Shown here: in pieces, positions 46,970-59,224 of the stretch
Layout of the letters: each line of letters opens with the position of its first letter
Position numbering within the stretch: the first letter of the stretch is position 1
Origin: Sipunculus nudus
Lineage: Eukaryota; Annelida; Sipuncula; Golfingiida; Sipunculidae
Direction of reading: 5' to 3'
Assembly: GCA_026874595.1 (NCBI GenBank)
Contig: CM049308.1
Span: 19,466,001 to 19,530,000 of the forward strand
Length of the DNA stretch: 64,000 bases
Made by a program: the position numbers and the translations under genes
Notes under the pieces: model-generated
Told to the model about the DNA's origin: nothing
Seen by the model: the letters and a program-made list of their open reading frames with translations, nothing else
Databases searched by the model: none

Positions 46970-47895
46970 TGAACAAATGGGTTAAAATTATTTTAAAATT
47001 AAATTATTTTGACCCGGCCGTGCCTCTATAGTCAGTAGCGTTAGGTAATTAGAAATCGGTACCACTGCGTGAAAGTAGGATCAAAATAACAAATAGTAGT
47101 GCAATAACACAACGGTCGTGGTCATATTTCAAAGAAATATGGTCTAAATCTTGTTCTGACTTCAATTGATAGCATTATCTTGGTCTTAATTTATTAAAGC
47201 ATCTTATTTGAGTTTTTTGGTAAAACGTAAAATATATGGTTTTCTTGCTTATGCTCTGAAAAACACTGTTTCAGATTTATTTACAAAGTCATTTATAGGA
47301 GTCACAATAAAATGGTTATATTGAAAGATTATAGGTGGTTCCACCAGTCTTATATAACAGACAGCAATTTCGAGTCAATACGTGCAAGGTTTTAAACCTA
47401 CTTTCGAGTAGGCCAGGGGGTGATGTCCGTAATAGCCTTGTTTAGGAAGAGTACCTTTAGTAAAAATTGCAAAATACAACGCATAATTTTCAACAGTATA
47501 ATCGTGAGATAATTCCGTGATCCAGATTTTATAGTTTTTGCATATTCTCTCATAATTCTTTCAATAATATATGTCAATAGCCCTTAATCTGTTATAATTT
47601 TGATTACAATATATCGCGAAGGAATACTTTTTGGAATATACATAAAAAGGACTCGCAGAAGGCATAGGCATACGCAAACCCCTGGATCAGCCTCCTGATC
47701 CAGCTGTAAATTTAACCAATCCGCACCAAAATTTGATCAATTCTTATTTATCCATGGACCATTATTATGGATAAATTATCATTTACAGCTAACCATTTGC
47801 CCATTTTTTTTATTGTGTTTAATGTTTTTAAACCCATACCCAGTTTCCAATTCACGATCAGATGTTGCAGGTAAATGCCTGCATTTTTTATCCCA
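46970..47895. other. No recognised gene
   Basis: AT-rich, with no supported feature. Confidence 0.4.
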
Positions 47896-47899
47896 GCTT

Positions 47900-48243
47900 A
47901 AGTAAGTATATATGTACATCTGCAGAATTCCATTTCGGTTTCGGATTACGTGATAGGGCTTCCTCTCATTTTATATCCTGGTGTTAACGAAGCCTGGTGA
48001 CTACTGCACCTGCGGGCACTGGGTGTGAAATTTCTCAATTGCTAGGTCATACCACTAAGGAACCCACGAGGAGGCGCATACGCTTATGAGTGAAACACGC
48101 CCGTGGGGCACGGCCTTCCCATTAAGCCGGATCAGCACTCATCCTGGGTGGGGGCTGACCGTGACAGCCCCGCTTCGGCCTATATTCGAACTTCCGATCT
48201 CTCGGCTTTTAGTCCTGTGCTCTACCCCTGAGCCAAGGAAGCT
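47900..48243 (-). mobile_element. tRNA-derived SINE family 1
   Basis: On the minus strand the head reads GGCTCAGGGGTAGAGCACAGG, so an A-box is present, with a degraded B-box (AGTTCGAATAT) and the family body with TGCCCGCAGGTGCAG. It is diverged from 33403-33794 but aligns along its whole length. Confidence 0.8.
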
Positions 48244-48789
48244 GGTCACGACCAAATAATTAAAATCTGTATCGTTTATGCTGGGACAGGGGAGCTACTC
48301 ATATGCGTGAGCTGAAATCTTTGGTACTTCCATGTTGACGTAATCGAGTTGACGACTCCTCTTTGACGTCATGATCTTACTCTCGAGTACTGATTTTATA
48401 ACCACCCGTTTCTTTTTCTTTGTTTTACTTCACGATACCTTCCTAATGAAAAGTAACTGAACCTTTCTTTAGTTTAATTATGTTTATTTATAACAAAATT
48501 ACAAAAGTAGCCAGTCAGGCTAATGTAGATGTTTTCCTGTAGACATATATAGACACAACATTATACAAGATATCACAAGCAAAAGTACACAAAGTGAGTA
48601 AAAATATTATATGTTATTTTGTTAAATCAATGTTGTAATTCCATATAAATTTGTTATCTTAACAAAATGCAACAAGACCGGGTCAATACAATTGGGAAAA
48701 AAATAATAGAACGATATAATTAAGAAACACTAGAATTGCTCACAGTTCACTTATACGATCAGAAGATATGCCTATATTGTAGATAAGAA

Positions 48790-48990
48790 ACTCTATTAGT
48801 TTTTTTTTTCATGTTTACTCTTGGCTTCAATTGTAAAATAAGATTCTATTTCTAAATCTTCACGATCAAAATTAGATCTGATAGCACTATACAGGCTTGA
48901 CCTCTGCTGAGTGTACTCGTGACATCTAAAATGACAGTGTTCAATGTTCTTCCAGTTGCATCTTCAGTGAGGACTGACTCTGCTATTTAA
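48790..48990 (-). mobile_element. LINE reverse-transcriptase C-terminal fragment
   Basis: On the minus strand CNWKNIEHCHFRCHEYTQQR then SSLYSAIRSNF resembles the zinc-knuckle-like C-terminus (E.VEHFL..C..Y...R) of non-LTR retrotransposon polyproteins. It continues DREDLEIESYFTIEA. Adjacent sequence is frame-broken. The family is not the L1-like one at 28-31 kb as far as I can judge. Confidence 0.4.
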
Positions 48991-49149
48991 AAAAAGATTC
49001 TGAATTGAAGGGCAGGCTCAAAATAGTTAAAAATATGTGTTGAGTTCCTAATTATATGTGGAAACATTAAGATGTTAAAGCATTTTTAAATAAGATTAAA
49101 CTTCCTGCTACTTGACACAGGGAGCCCATTGCACTCTTTGTACGCAAGT

Positions 49150-49685
49150 GCAGGGAAGGAGAGATCATTTGCTTTGGTCTTTTCTGAACAGCGGTACATG
49201 TATTATGTCACCCTTACGGAGATTATATTTTGATAACTTGGTAAGCAGCAACTAACACAAATAAGGATGAGCCAAACCATTTACTTTTCTACAAAGGAGA
49301 ACTAATCTTGCAAACATTCTTCTTGACGATACCGACGTGGGCAATGAGCCAAGGAAGGAGCGATTACATTGTTATTATATTATGCAGAGAACTAAAGAGT
49401 ACACATAACTTACCAGATCTAGATCAGTGACAATATTTTAACGATATCTCTGGGTGCACAGTCCTCCTTTCCACAATTTTTGGTTGAGAGCATTGATTCC
49501 TATTACATCAATTGCTGAATTACAAAGAAACATTCATCGAGTTTGACTTAGTATCAGTTTGGTTTAGCTTATATAATCATTTATGGACCCACTTCATACA
49601 CGAGCGTCGGTTTATATTTCCTGTCCGCATTCACACTGAACACTGGCGGTGTATTTGAGTATGCAACATAAATTAGTTTCTAAAC
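49150..49685. other. No recognised gene
   Basis: AT-rich sequence between the LINE fragment and the lectin relic. It may include tyrosinase downstream sequence if that gene has further 3' exons. Confidence 0.35.
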
Positions 49686-49689
49686 AGAA

Positions 49690-49872
49690 GGAAATCATCT
49701 TTTCGGACCAATTTCATCAACCCAGAAACCCTGTTTCACCATGATTACTAAGTGATGTTGCCTTCCCTTTTTCTTCCTTATCTTCATCTGAGCCTGAAGT
49801 CAAGAATCAAAACCACTCGACTTTTCATCGCTCAACTGAGGCATAAAACAATACATCGCTCAGACAGCGCAC
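49690..49872 (-). pseudogene. Decayed C-type lectin last exon, copy 2
   Basis: On the minus strand TSGSDEDKEE and GRQHHLVIMVKQGFWVDEIG align with TSGSDEDREG and GKQHHMYITNRGLWNDMHAT of lectin exon 3. Stops occur in FLTSG-adjacent sequence and after GPKR, and a frame change lies between the blocks. About 35 bases of intron before the acceptor (GTGCGCTGTCTGAGCGATG..) also align with the intact gene's intron 2. This shows a genomic duplication and not a processed copy. It sits about 200 bases downstream of the tyrosinase stop. Confidence 0.8.
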
Positions 49873-50067
49873 AACTATGACACGGTCTTGAAATGATTCA
49901 CCGATCTTATAATGTATTGACTAATCTAGATTGCTCCATATTTGGTAAGCATGTGTATACGCAATATGTAAAGAACTTATTGTTGAATTGTGCTATGACA
50001 ATGAAATGCATGTTTGATTTAAAAGAACTACTGCCCATTTCGCTAACAGTCTATTTTAGTCCCTTGC

Positions 50068-52801
50068 TTATATAATACTATTTTCTGGGTTTGGTGATTC
50101 GCATATATAACCGTTACACAAAGTTCCAGCTTCACAAGGTACAGCTCCAGTGGGAAGACCAGAACAATTACCGCCACGTCGAACTTTAGACTGGCACCTG
50201 CCATTATTACAGAAAAGGTACCGGCCACAGTTAAGATCCTCTGAGCAACCGACTGGTGATTCCTCATACCGATAGATGTCTCTGGTGTAGTGGTTGCTCA
50301 GACCGTTTCGGTTCTCCATGAAAACATTACCAACTTTGAATGGTTTCATGGGCGCGTCTGCCGCATGGAGCTCACCTCCTATCAAAGTTATATTTTCATG
50401 TGCAGGATAATCAGTTTTTGGATCACCCTGCTGACTTTTTGTACGAAATATTTCCCAAACTGAATCAATAAATGCGTGATGCATAAAAAATATTGGATCA
50501 GTAGGCGAACATTTTATATCCCCCATATGGCCATTGATCCAGTCATGGGGGCCGCCATGTTTGTATTCAAAGACCCCGGGTATAATAATATCAGTGAATG
50601 TTGTTTTATTTAACAGATTATCGATGTCATCATCACTGAATAAAAATGTTGCGTTGTATTTTTGCCCTGCCATTCTGTGAAGCAGATTGCTGGCGTTGCG
50701 GCATTCTGTGATTGCGGACCAGTTGGCGAAGGGACCGGAAATGACGACACCATCGTTGTTACCAAGGAAGTTCTCTGACCAAATAATGCTGTCTGCAGGA
50801 TCTGGTAGGTGGCGGTCAAGTCGCGAATCCCAGTACGGCAATGACACCATTGGGTCTATCTGTCTCAGTGCTCGCTCGTACCTGGCGAGAAAATACGTGA
50901 ACTATAATATAATTTTACATAGTTGCACAGGTTTAAATATTATTTCCATATATTCAAGACATTTAGCATTGTTCCTGAAATGAAGTTTTGGGAATTTTGA
51001 GGATGACGTGAAGTTTGCGAATGTGTCATAATCTTGATATTTTCAAAAGTGAACTAACCGAGAAAAATTCTCTCATAAGACGCACCATCAACACATCCAA
51101 AAGCAAAATAATATCATAAACGATAACAGGTTTTACGTTTCCCCCCAAAAATGATTTATATTATGGAAAATAGTATATTTTTTTTATTATCTACTTCGAT
51201 TTTAGTTGTTGTTGTTTTTTTTTAAGTTATTCTTAATTAGGATAATTTTACAAATGGGAATGGTCTGTAACTACTAAAGTTATAGTTATAAAAGAAATTA
51301 TGATGCCAACAGTGCTTAATTTATATCACGTGCACGGATTTTCTGTCCATAGGTGTGGACAAGAAATCAAAATGGTTTGGAAATAATTGTAAATGCAGAT
51401 ATTGAAATAAATCGATTATTCATAGTTCGATTCGATTACCGATTAATGACTTCAGTTCAATTCGTTGAATATTCGATGCGTTCTAACAGTCCTGATATAT
51501 GATATGGACACCTGTCACAGACATCGGTATGTCCGGGGGGGGGGGGGGTCATTATTTTGGAAGGAGGGGGGGGGGGGGGGTTCCAGCCCAGCAATTTAAG
51601 GAAGAATAAAATAAATTAAAAAAAAAAATCTTTGGTCTGAAAGGATGAGACCAGTGCGAAAAACTTTTAAAATTAAAAAAAATAAAAAATAATAATAAAT
51701 AAAATAGCAAAATGGGTTGGAGTGGGGATGAGTTTCCAGGGGCCCACCTCTGATCGGCTACTAGATGAGCGAGCCGGTCCTTTTGTGCGATCGATACCAT
51801 ATATACCTATTAATACTTCAAAGCAGACATATTTAACTGTATATTTAACTTGACGATGCCACTGAATCTTTGTCACACAACTTCTCTGTGGTGACGATTT
51901 TGAAATTCACAATTTTGATTTTGAAGTGTCGGTAACGATTGCAAGCGTGTTCTGTTAGGGGGTAATTTTTTTGTGAACCCAGAAGTAAGTTCTTTAATTT
52001 TGACGAAATTTACTCAGCGCTAGCTATTGGTAAACTCAACCCACGAAAAACCCGTTCCCGACGAACCCGACCGAACTCACGCGGACAAGTTTACGCGGAA
52101 GACTTGAAACATGCCAGTTAATATACTAAATGGATCTTATTCATATGTTTACCATTAAGAGGATGATCTTTAGGTCAAGGGGTGACACGCATCCCCAAAG
52201 CACAATGAGTGGTCACTCCTCCTGCTTCAAATGACATTATATAAGGCTGGTTCGACATAAGCAATATTTTGGGCCCGAGCTCATAATCGACAACTTTTGT
52301 TAGGGGCAAACTCCCAACTATTCACAAATTTGTTAGCATAAGCTGGCATAATAAGCGGCTGAACTCTAATTGTTCACTAGATGTAGATATTTTGTGCGAA
52401 ACATAATATCTAAACCTAAATCAGAAATCTTTAACAAATTATGGCTTTAAAATCTGTTAAACTTCCGTTTCCATCACAAATTATATTTTACAATAAAAAA
52501 ATCTCCTTCGTCTGTGATGGTTTCGTTGTTAAAAAGGGATGCTAACCAGTTCCTCGATTAGCTTACAGATGGCAGCACAATCACAGACCAACAGTGGAAA
52601 AACTGGCCCAGACAGAAAATCTTTAAATGCAGTTTGTGCTTGGACAATTACTTTTCTCAAATATATGTTTAATATAAAACAAACTATCTTAGCTGTCAAT
52701 TACTAATTAATTCAATAAGGAGAAAGTATACAATATGACTAGATCCTTGAACGATTTAAACTCTTAACTATACTGATCAGCTGCGCTTAAAATATTTTAT
52801 G

Positions 52802-52866
<65 letters not shown>

Positions 52867-54597
52867 TATAATAACTATTTAAATAAGTTTATTGACACAG
52901 TTTAAGTGCCTCTTTCATGACTGAAGGTGTACATGGTATTCTGTATAACTGTTTATGTAAACACGCAGCCGCGGGTTTGTTCAATGTTGATACTACATAA
53001 AACTTGAAATTTTCACATCGTCATGAATACATGAACGTTTTTCCCTGCCCTGAACTCATATGCTGAATAATGAAATCGCCTAGGATCGTCGGTTAATGAT
53101 ATTATTACAGAAAAAGGTTAATGAAGGATAACAACTAAAACATATACCTGTGTCAAATAAATCTACTGAAACTGCCTCATACCTAAATTAGAAATTTGCA
53201 CTCATAGAGTACAGACCTCCGCTAAGAGAGCTCATTACATCCATATACCAGTGTTAAAAATGTGTGATAAACACATCAGGACAATCACTGAACGTTTTGG
53301 CATACTGACACTAAACGCCATCTAGTGGCAACAAATAAATAGGGGCAGAACATTACCTCCATTTGGCGATATAAGAAAGGCAGCATTTTAAAGAGAGAAA
53401 AAACCTGGATATAAATGGTGTTCCGGATCCCCCCCCCCCCCCTCCCCCATTTCTTTGCACTTGTTCAATATATCATTGCCGAGCTATCCTGCAAATTTAG
53501 TCAAAATCCGATGATAACTTTTTGAGTAATGTAGCTAAAAGACAAACAAATAAATATACAAGCGCCCGCCAAAACATAACCCTCGCCCCTTTGCGGAGGT
53601 AATAAAATCAGTGTGAGAATTTCATTTGTCCTTTCTTATCTAATTAAATGTTTTAACACAATCACTACTTTATATTACCTGGTTAGGAATTCCCTGTGCC
53701 AGCCGTAGAAGGCAGCCCCCCAGTGAGCCGCCGGTGCCTGACTCGGGTGGTGGCTCCGAACAAAGATTCCGTACAGACTGTCGTTCCCAAGCATGGTCGT
53801 CTGTAATGTCACCACCGCCCGATGGTAGCGCTCTCTGTCGGCGTCGCTAAGAGTTCGGTATTCTCTTCGGATCGGGATTAAATCGTCACCTGAAATTCGT
53901 GTTAACGGGAAACGTATCAGTTTTGATAAAACATTTCGTTGTACCGAGAGTTTCTTATAATCATAATATTAAAATAATACATATAAATAAAATAAATAAG
54001 TGGTAATTAGAAATACACATAAGCAAATATTTACACATTTACAATACATTATACATTTATATATTATTGATGGGTGTATCACGGCGCGTGGTGCAAAGAA
54101 TGAGATTCGGAACACCATCGATGCAAGTACAGTAATACCTCGCCTAATGACCATCGGATTTAAGCGACCACCTAAAAATAACAACCAATTTTTCAAGTTC
54201 CCGATTCGCATTTGCTCCTTATATCACTTCGTAAATGCAACCATTTTAACGAGGTCCCGTTGATTGTCATAATTTCGAGGGTTTACTATATTTCAATAAA
54301 ACCTCATATGCTTTTTTCTTGGGACTATCAGAGGAAGAGATTGTTTTATTGTTTACCTGAAATGCTCCTTCTTCTTCTATTCATCGTGTTCAGATCTGAT
54401 AACGAATTAAACCAGATCTGTTGCTGTTTGCTGGGCCCGTGAAACTGATCTTCTGTTGTCGTCCGTAATCTTTCCCATTCGTGTCGTTTGTTCTCCTCTA
54501 TGGAAAAAAGTTCATGGCCGAGAACAGATTCCATATCAGTCAAACTGTTGTCCGTTCCTGGAAATGAATACATAAAGGTATGGCTATGTGTAAATGT

Positions 54598-54666
<69 letters not shown>

Positions 54667-54712
54667 AGTCTGTCGTGAATTCACAGTGGTGTTTTCTTCA
54701 GTGTTATATATT

Positions 54713-54767
<55 letters not shown>

Positions 54768-55568
54768 CGACCGCTGGTCGATTTTTAAACGATTACTACT
54801 CATTATTCGATTAAATCTTCTGTATTACGATATTATATGTTAAAGGGTGTATTTTGAAAATTTTGATAAACATAAATTTGATAATAAACAAATTTGAAAA
54901 TAAAAAAAAATAAATCAATGATTTGAAGAAAATAAATATGAAAATAATTTTGAAAATAGATAGATAGATAGATATATTAGACAGATTTTAAATATATATA
55001 TATATTTATATATATATATTAAAACTAGATAGGTAACTAGATAGATATATTTGATAGATTAGATCGATAAATTAGATATTAGGTAGATAAGATTAGATAA
55101 GATAGATAGATGGATAGATAGATAGATAGATAGATAGAAAGATAGAGAAATAGATAGATAGACAGATAGATAGATAGATAGAAGGATAAAAATATAGATA
55201 GATAGATACATATGATTAAGATATATACATGGGATTAAGAATATTAAATATTAAATTCCATTTTATATTATCACTTGGTCGGGGATGTTACCCATGGGTG
55301 ACACACGAGGCATATCTCTACGCGGCGTCATCTCTAGTCGGTCACAGAAACTCACGTTACTTGTAGACCAAGTTTATTGCTAAATGTCCGTCCGACCTTA
55401 AGACTTAAGACCATTCCATGACAATGACTTGACTCGGGATTAAAGCACTCCAGAAGCCACAATTCAGGTCGAGGAAATCAGTTACACGGCGATCTAGCTT
55501 TCGATGGTGGAACTGTGCCCGAGTGTCATAGTTACATCTATAATTACATCTCATAGCATATTTTTCTC

Positions 55569-55640
<72 letters not shown>

Positions 55641-55739
55641 CCTGTAAATCTGTGCTGTTATGGGGCAACGTCCTAAAAGCAATAAAGCAATCTTTTTGTT
55701 ATGTGAGCTGTGGTTGAATACAGGCCGGTGTAACCGTGT

Positions 55740-55823
<84 letters not shown>

Positions 55824-56189
55824 TATATATATATATATATGCAATCTCGATAAACTATGACATCTTATGAAATGTGGACATTATCATACTTTTGATAATA
55901 TATAGAATAAATGAATGAAGTGCAATGTTTCATAGGGCTTTGCACACATTTTCATGCTTTTACTATATAAATTCGTCGAGATTTGCTAATATAACCATTA
56001 AGAAAATAATGGATCAGTATAAAATTGATGCGTGATTCCCGCAAAAACCCCATTTGGTTCAGATCTGGCCAAAAAATAATATCAAAAGTACTTACCAAAG
56101 TCCGCCGGGCGGCCTTGTGTTTCCAAGACAAACATGTACAAAATAACGTTCATGAACAAAATTCCTTTGTTTTTCTGCATGTTAAACAT
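50068..56189 (-). CDS. Secreted tyrosinase (type-3 copper) with Cys-rich tail
   Basis: Four minus-strand exons (56189-56096, 54557-54357, 53889-53679, 50881-50068) have GT/AG borders and matching phases (1, 1, 2) and encode 439 aa. ATG 56189 is taken as the start; ATG 56180 is in frame and gives 436. Residues ~1-26 are a signal peptide with core [14 protein letters not shown]. Exon 2 encodes a polar stretch ending RRRRSISG, a possible processing site. CuA ligands are His145 or 146, His154 and His163 in [16 protein letters not shown] (H-x8-H). PYWD follows at about 184-187. CuB ligands are His277 and His281 in [12 protein letters not shown] and His304 in [12 protein letters not shown], which fits the classic tyrosinase signature. 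Residues ~380-432 hold eight cysteines, as in molluscan tyrosinases. Such enzymes hydroxylate monophenols and oxidise o-diphenols to quinones for shell periostracum, byssus cross-linking, pigmentation or defence. The copper ligands look complete, so activity is expected. A further 3' exon cannot be excluded. Confidence 0.93.
52799..52866. repeat. (AAT)n microsatellite
   Basis: About 22 AAT/TAA units within tyrosinase intron 3. Confidence 0.95.
53353..53602. mobile_element. ATTACCTCC-ended MITE in tyrosinase intron 3
   Basis: It starts ATTACCTCCATTTGGCG and ends CCTTTGCGGAGGTAAT, an imperfect inverted repeat of about 15 bases. It is about 250 bp long, has no coding frame and contains a C homopolymer near 53429. 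Confidence 0.6.
54126..54290 (+). mobile_element. Small CCTCG-ended MITE in tyrosinase intron 2
   Basis: The ends ACAGTAATACCTCGCC and (complement) ATAGTAAACCCTCGAAAT form an imperfect inverted repeat around 165 bp. A related end is at 44930-45000. Confidence 0.5.
54602..54662. repeat. (TA)n microsatellite in tyrosinase intron 1
   Basis: About 30 TA units, beginning 45 bases upstream of the exon 2 acceptor. Confidence 0.95.
54716..54764. repeat. (TA)n microsatellite in tyrosinase intron 1
   Basis: About 24 TA units. Confidence 0.95.
54955..55205. repeat. GATA/TAGA microsatellite block
   Basis: Interrupted (GATA)n with point changes, about 250 bp, within tyrosinase intron 1. Confidence 0.9.
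55571..55638. repeat. (TA)n microsatellite in tyrosinase intron 1
   Basis: About 34 TA units. Confidence 0.95.
55741..55840. repeat. (TA)n block with GC interruptions
   Basis: TA tracts broken twice by TGCTA, about 100 bp. Fourth TA block of this intron. Confidence 0.95.
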
Positions 56190-56330
56190 ATTTCGAGTTT
56201 TTCAGCCCGTGTTGCTCAGTGTATTTACCCAAGGGGTATTCCACGGTACAGATTTCAGACGTTTTCGGTGAGGAGTTTAGTGTACACCTATTTTGTTCTA
56301 GTTCGTACCCGGATAGAGCGCAGGATCTCC

Positions 56331-56336
56331 TTTATA
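56331..56336 (-). promoter_or_regulatory. Possible TATA box of the tyrosinase gene
   Basis: The minus strand reads AAATATAAAGGAG here, about 142 bases upstream of the first ATG, implying a leader of about 110 bases. Confidence 0.35.
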
Positions 56337-56429
56337 TTTCGTATGAAGGGTAATCTTTTCTCAAGGATTGTACAGAATTCGTCAATTAAATGTTTCCGCC
56401 TCCAGCCAAGACGCGGATGTTCTTGACAG

Positions 56430-58830
56430 AATGACTTATGGTAAAGGGTTTCTGAGCGGCTGAGATGAAGCCCCCAGACAAATTAATATCATAGTAACGT
56501 GCAGTTACATGGTTTACAAGGACGTGACTAAGTTTTTCTAGTGAAGTTAGTCAGGTCCTATTCAGCCATGCAAAGCCGGATGTGGAGTAGTGTATTAGCT
56601 ATGTTAAGCTTGCTTTAGGAACTGATCAATGTTATATACACAAAAGGACCCACGTATAAAATATATCAGGCCATGAACTTTGGTTGCCGAAAAATCAAAA
56701 ACAAATTTGTGACTTCCATGCACTGCATAAAACTGCGTTTGCCCACAGCTCATATAATTAACTCATATCCAGTCACGATTTATATATATCTCATATTTGG
56801 AAAATTTAGAAATTAATCGTATTGAATGTTACTCTTACGTATGTTGTTAAATATTTGTGATTGGGGATGAATGAAATTAACTTTAATCAAAGTTAAATCG
56901 AATGTTAAAAAATCATTTGTTTTCCACAATTTAATCTCCTAGATTATATATAAAAAAAATATTTCATGAATATTTTCTTAAATTTGACGCTAATATCTTT
57001 GTAACTGTTAAAGTTGTTAAGTAATTCTAATTCTTAAAGAATAATTTTATTTTTATGACGGCTTGTAAAGCCTCGCCCACACCGTGAAACTATAGGCATT
57101 TAACGATAAAATGCCCCACAGACATGTCTTTTAAATGCGTTTAGGTGTTTAACTATTTATTACATCTTTCCTTTTTAAATGTATGCACTAAAAGGGGTTA
57201 TAGAGGTAAATACCCCAACGCGTTTAAATGACCAGACATGAGTTTTTAACACCTATAGCCATTTAAATTTGCAGGTATTTAATTTTTAAACACCATAGGT
57301 ATTTAATTCCTCTTATTGCAAGAAAAATCCCCGTCAAGATTTACAAACACAATAAATATACGTATAATTTGAAAACTTGCCGTGAGCGATTGCTTACAAA
57401 TATACAAACCATTGATTAATACATGCAATCACAGCTATCAACACAAATATTTTTTTGTACATAAAGATTTATGATAAAAGATGGATGCATGTCACTGAAA
57501 TCATTCGATAGCGAAAGCAGCATAATGATGATAAAATGTCTTCATGAACATATCCCTCATATCAAAGAGTCCAAGCTAGGTTGCTCGAGGATTGGAGATC
57601 AAACACAGCCTTAATAACAGGCCTTCTCTTCAGGCTGGAGGTGTGGCCCTTTTGTCTTCAACTTTGTCATGTGCTGCATGTATCAGCTCTACAACGCGCT
57701 ACACTGGTGTGTCCAATTTTAATTGCAATTCTTTCATGCGGAACACAAGAACGTCATGGTCATTCTGTTGTTGTGTACGATACTTTAGTTATACACCAAG
57801 GTCTTGTTTATGGCTGGACTGTGTCCCCTACTCCCTTGCGTTGCTGTGAGCATATCGTACTGTCTTTCATTGTATATTATCAGCCATTGAATGAACACCA
57901 CAGGTCACAAATGAATGCACTCTAAATTATAAACATAATCACATGATATGTGTACGAAATTATGTAATAAGTCTGGTATAAACTTATATTTATGTATATC
58001 TATCAATCAATCAGTTATAAAATAAAATATTATTTCATGAATAATAGATTAAAATAAGTGAGAATGTACGCACATCTATCTTTCGTTTTGTCTGTCATGA
58101 GCATGTTTCGATGTAATTGTTTTACAAAGTACATAAGTAATGTCAATGTAATATATATATATAGTCGGCGGGGTAGACAAAGAACTAAAGTGATCGCACA
58201 CAATACTGAATTAAATTATTTGGTTTGTTTTTTATTCCTAGGTTTGGCCTTTTTATTCTGTTATTGTTAATTTCTGTAAATTTCCACTACATTTGTTAAT
58301 AATCAATTTGCAACATTTAATTTATATGCTGAAAGTTATGTGTTCATTCTATCCTTTTATTTATTTAAGTTTTAGTTTTAAGTCAGGGATAATTTGTCAG
58401 ATTTCGTATGTAATATCTTAAAAAACAACGTTAAAAATACTCAGGACATTGGAAAACGCTGGATGTGTTATACAGGTTTCTGAGAAGCAAAAGCGGTCAG
58501 GCAAGTGTATCGGCCATATGCATCTGTTTTCAAGTAAACACTTAACTTGATGTGCCACCCAGCTGGCCACAGAGGAGGTGACCCCGTTGTTGGTTAGGAC
58601 GTCCCACTCTTCGCCTGCCTTGCCTGTTTGCCCTGTCTACTTCCTGCTTGAAATAACCTGATAACGTTCTAAGAAAACTGCACTGAAATACAGATATGAG
58701 CTAGTGTCTTCCAAGAACTAGTTTTAGAAGATGGTATACATGTGTATTTTAGCCATTTGCTTTAGCTAGTTTTAAAAATAGCATATACGGGATATTTATA
58801 GAGCCAAAATGGACAAAAAATAACATATTT
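56430..58830. other. No recognised gene
   Basis: Overlapping frames at 57581-57925 look more coding-like than their surroundings (85 and 114 codons, plus strand) but have no motif I know and no splice support. The rest is AT-rich. Confidence 0.35.
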
Positions 58831-58837
58831 TACTCAA

Positions 58838-59160
58838 CCGGCTTTTGTGGCCCAGGGAAAGAGTACAGGCCTCTAAGTGGAGAGATAGTGAGTTCAAAGC
58901 GCAGCCGAGGAGCTGTTATATTTTTATACGGTCGGTCCCCATCCATAGTGAGCGCATTGCAGGCTTAATTAGAGGCTGTGTCCCACAGACGTGTATCGCT
59001 CACAAACGAATGGGTTTATGGGAAATCCTCGGGGTTACTTCGAACCAGCACTGGGGATGATTACACTCCCGGGACCCGCAGGTACGGAAGACACCTGGCC
59101 TGGGTGACACCAGGATATAAAACGATAGGAAGTGTGTACTAACTTCCTGTCACGTAAACT
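58838..59160 (+). mobile_element. tRNA-derived SINE family 1, plus-strand copy
   Basis: It begins CCGGCTTTTGTGGCCCAGGG and AAAGAGTACAGG with an A-box TGGCCCAGGGA and a B-box-like GAGTTCAAAGC. The family body follows (GGGACCCGCAGGTACGG, GACACCAGGATATAAAACG). A TA tract follows the tail. It is the only copy on the plus strand. Confidence 0.8.
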
Positions 59161-59174
59161 CCTAAACCAAAATA

Positions 59175-59175
<1 letters not shown>

Positions 59176-59220
<45 letters not shown>
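59176..59220. repeat. (TA)n microsatellite
   Basis: About 22 TA units at the tail of the SINE. Confidence 0.95.
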
Positions 59221-59224
59221 CCGT

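Larger units (their letters stand above)
50882..53678 (-). other. Tyrosinase intron 3 (2.8 kb)
   Basis: The intron holds G homopolymers (51536-51549, 51566-51581), an (AAT)n tract (52799-52866) and an inverted-repeat MITE (53353-53602). No extra exon is evident, and exons 3 and 4 join directly as ..[14 protein letters not shown].. across the conserved CuA helix. Confidence 0.85.

Noticed and set aside
55405-55844. Tyr/Ile-repeat frames that might seem to extend tyrosinase exon 1 or 2
   Set aside because: They are TA microsatellite translations. The in-phase exons at 56096 and 54557 explain the gene without them.
57581-57925. 114- and 85-codon plus-strand frames
   Set aside because: No domain, start context or splice support. 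The two frames overlap out of phase.
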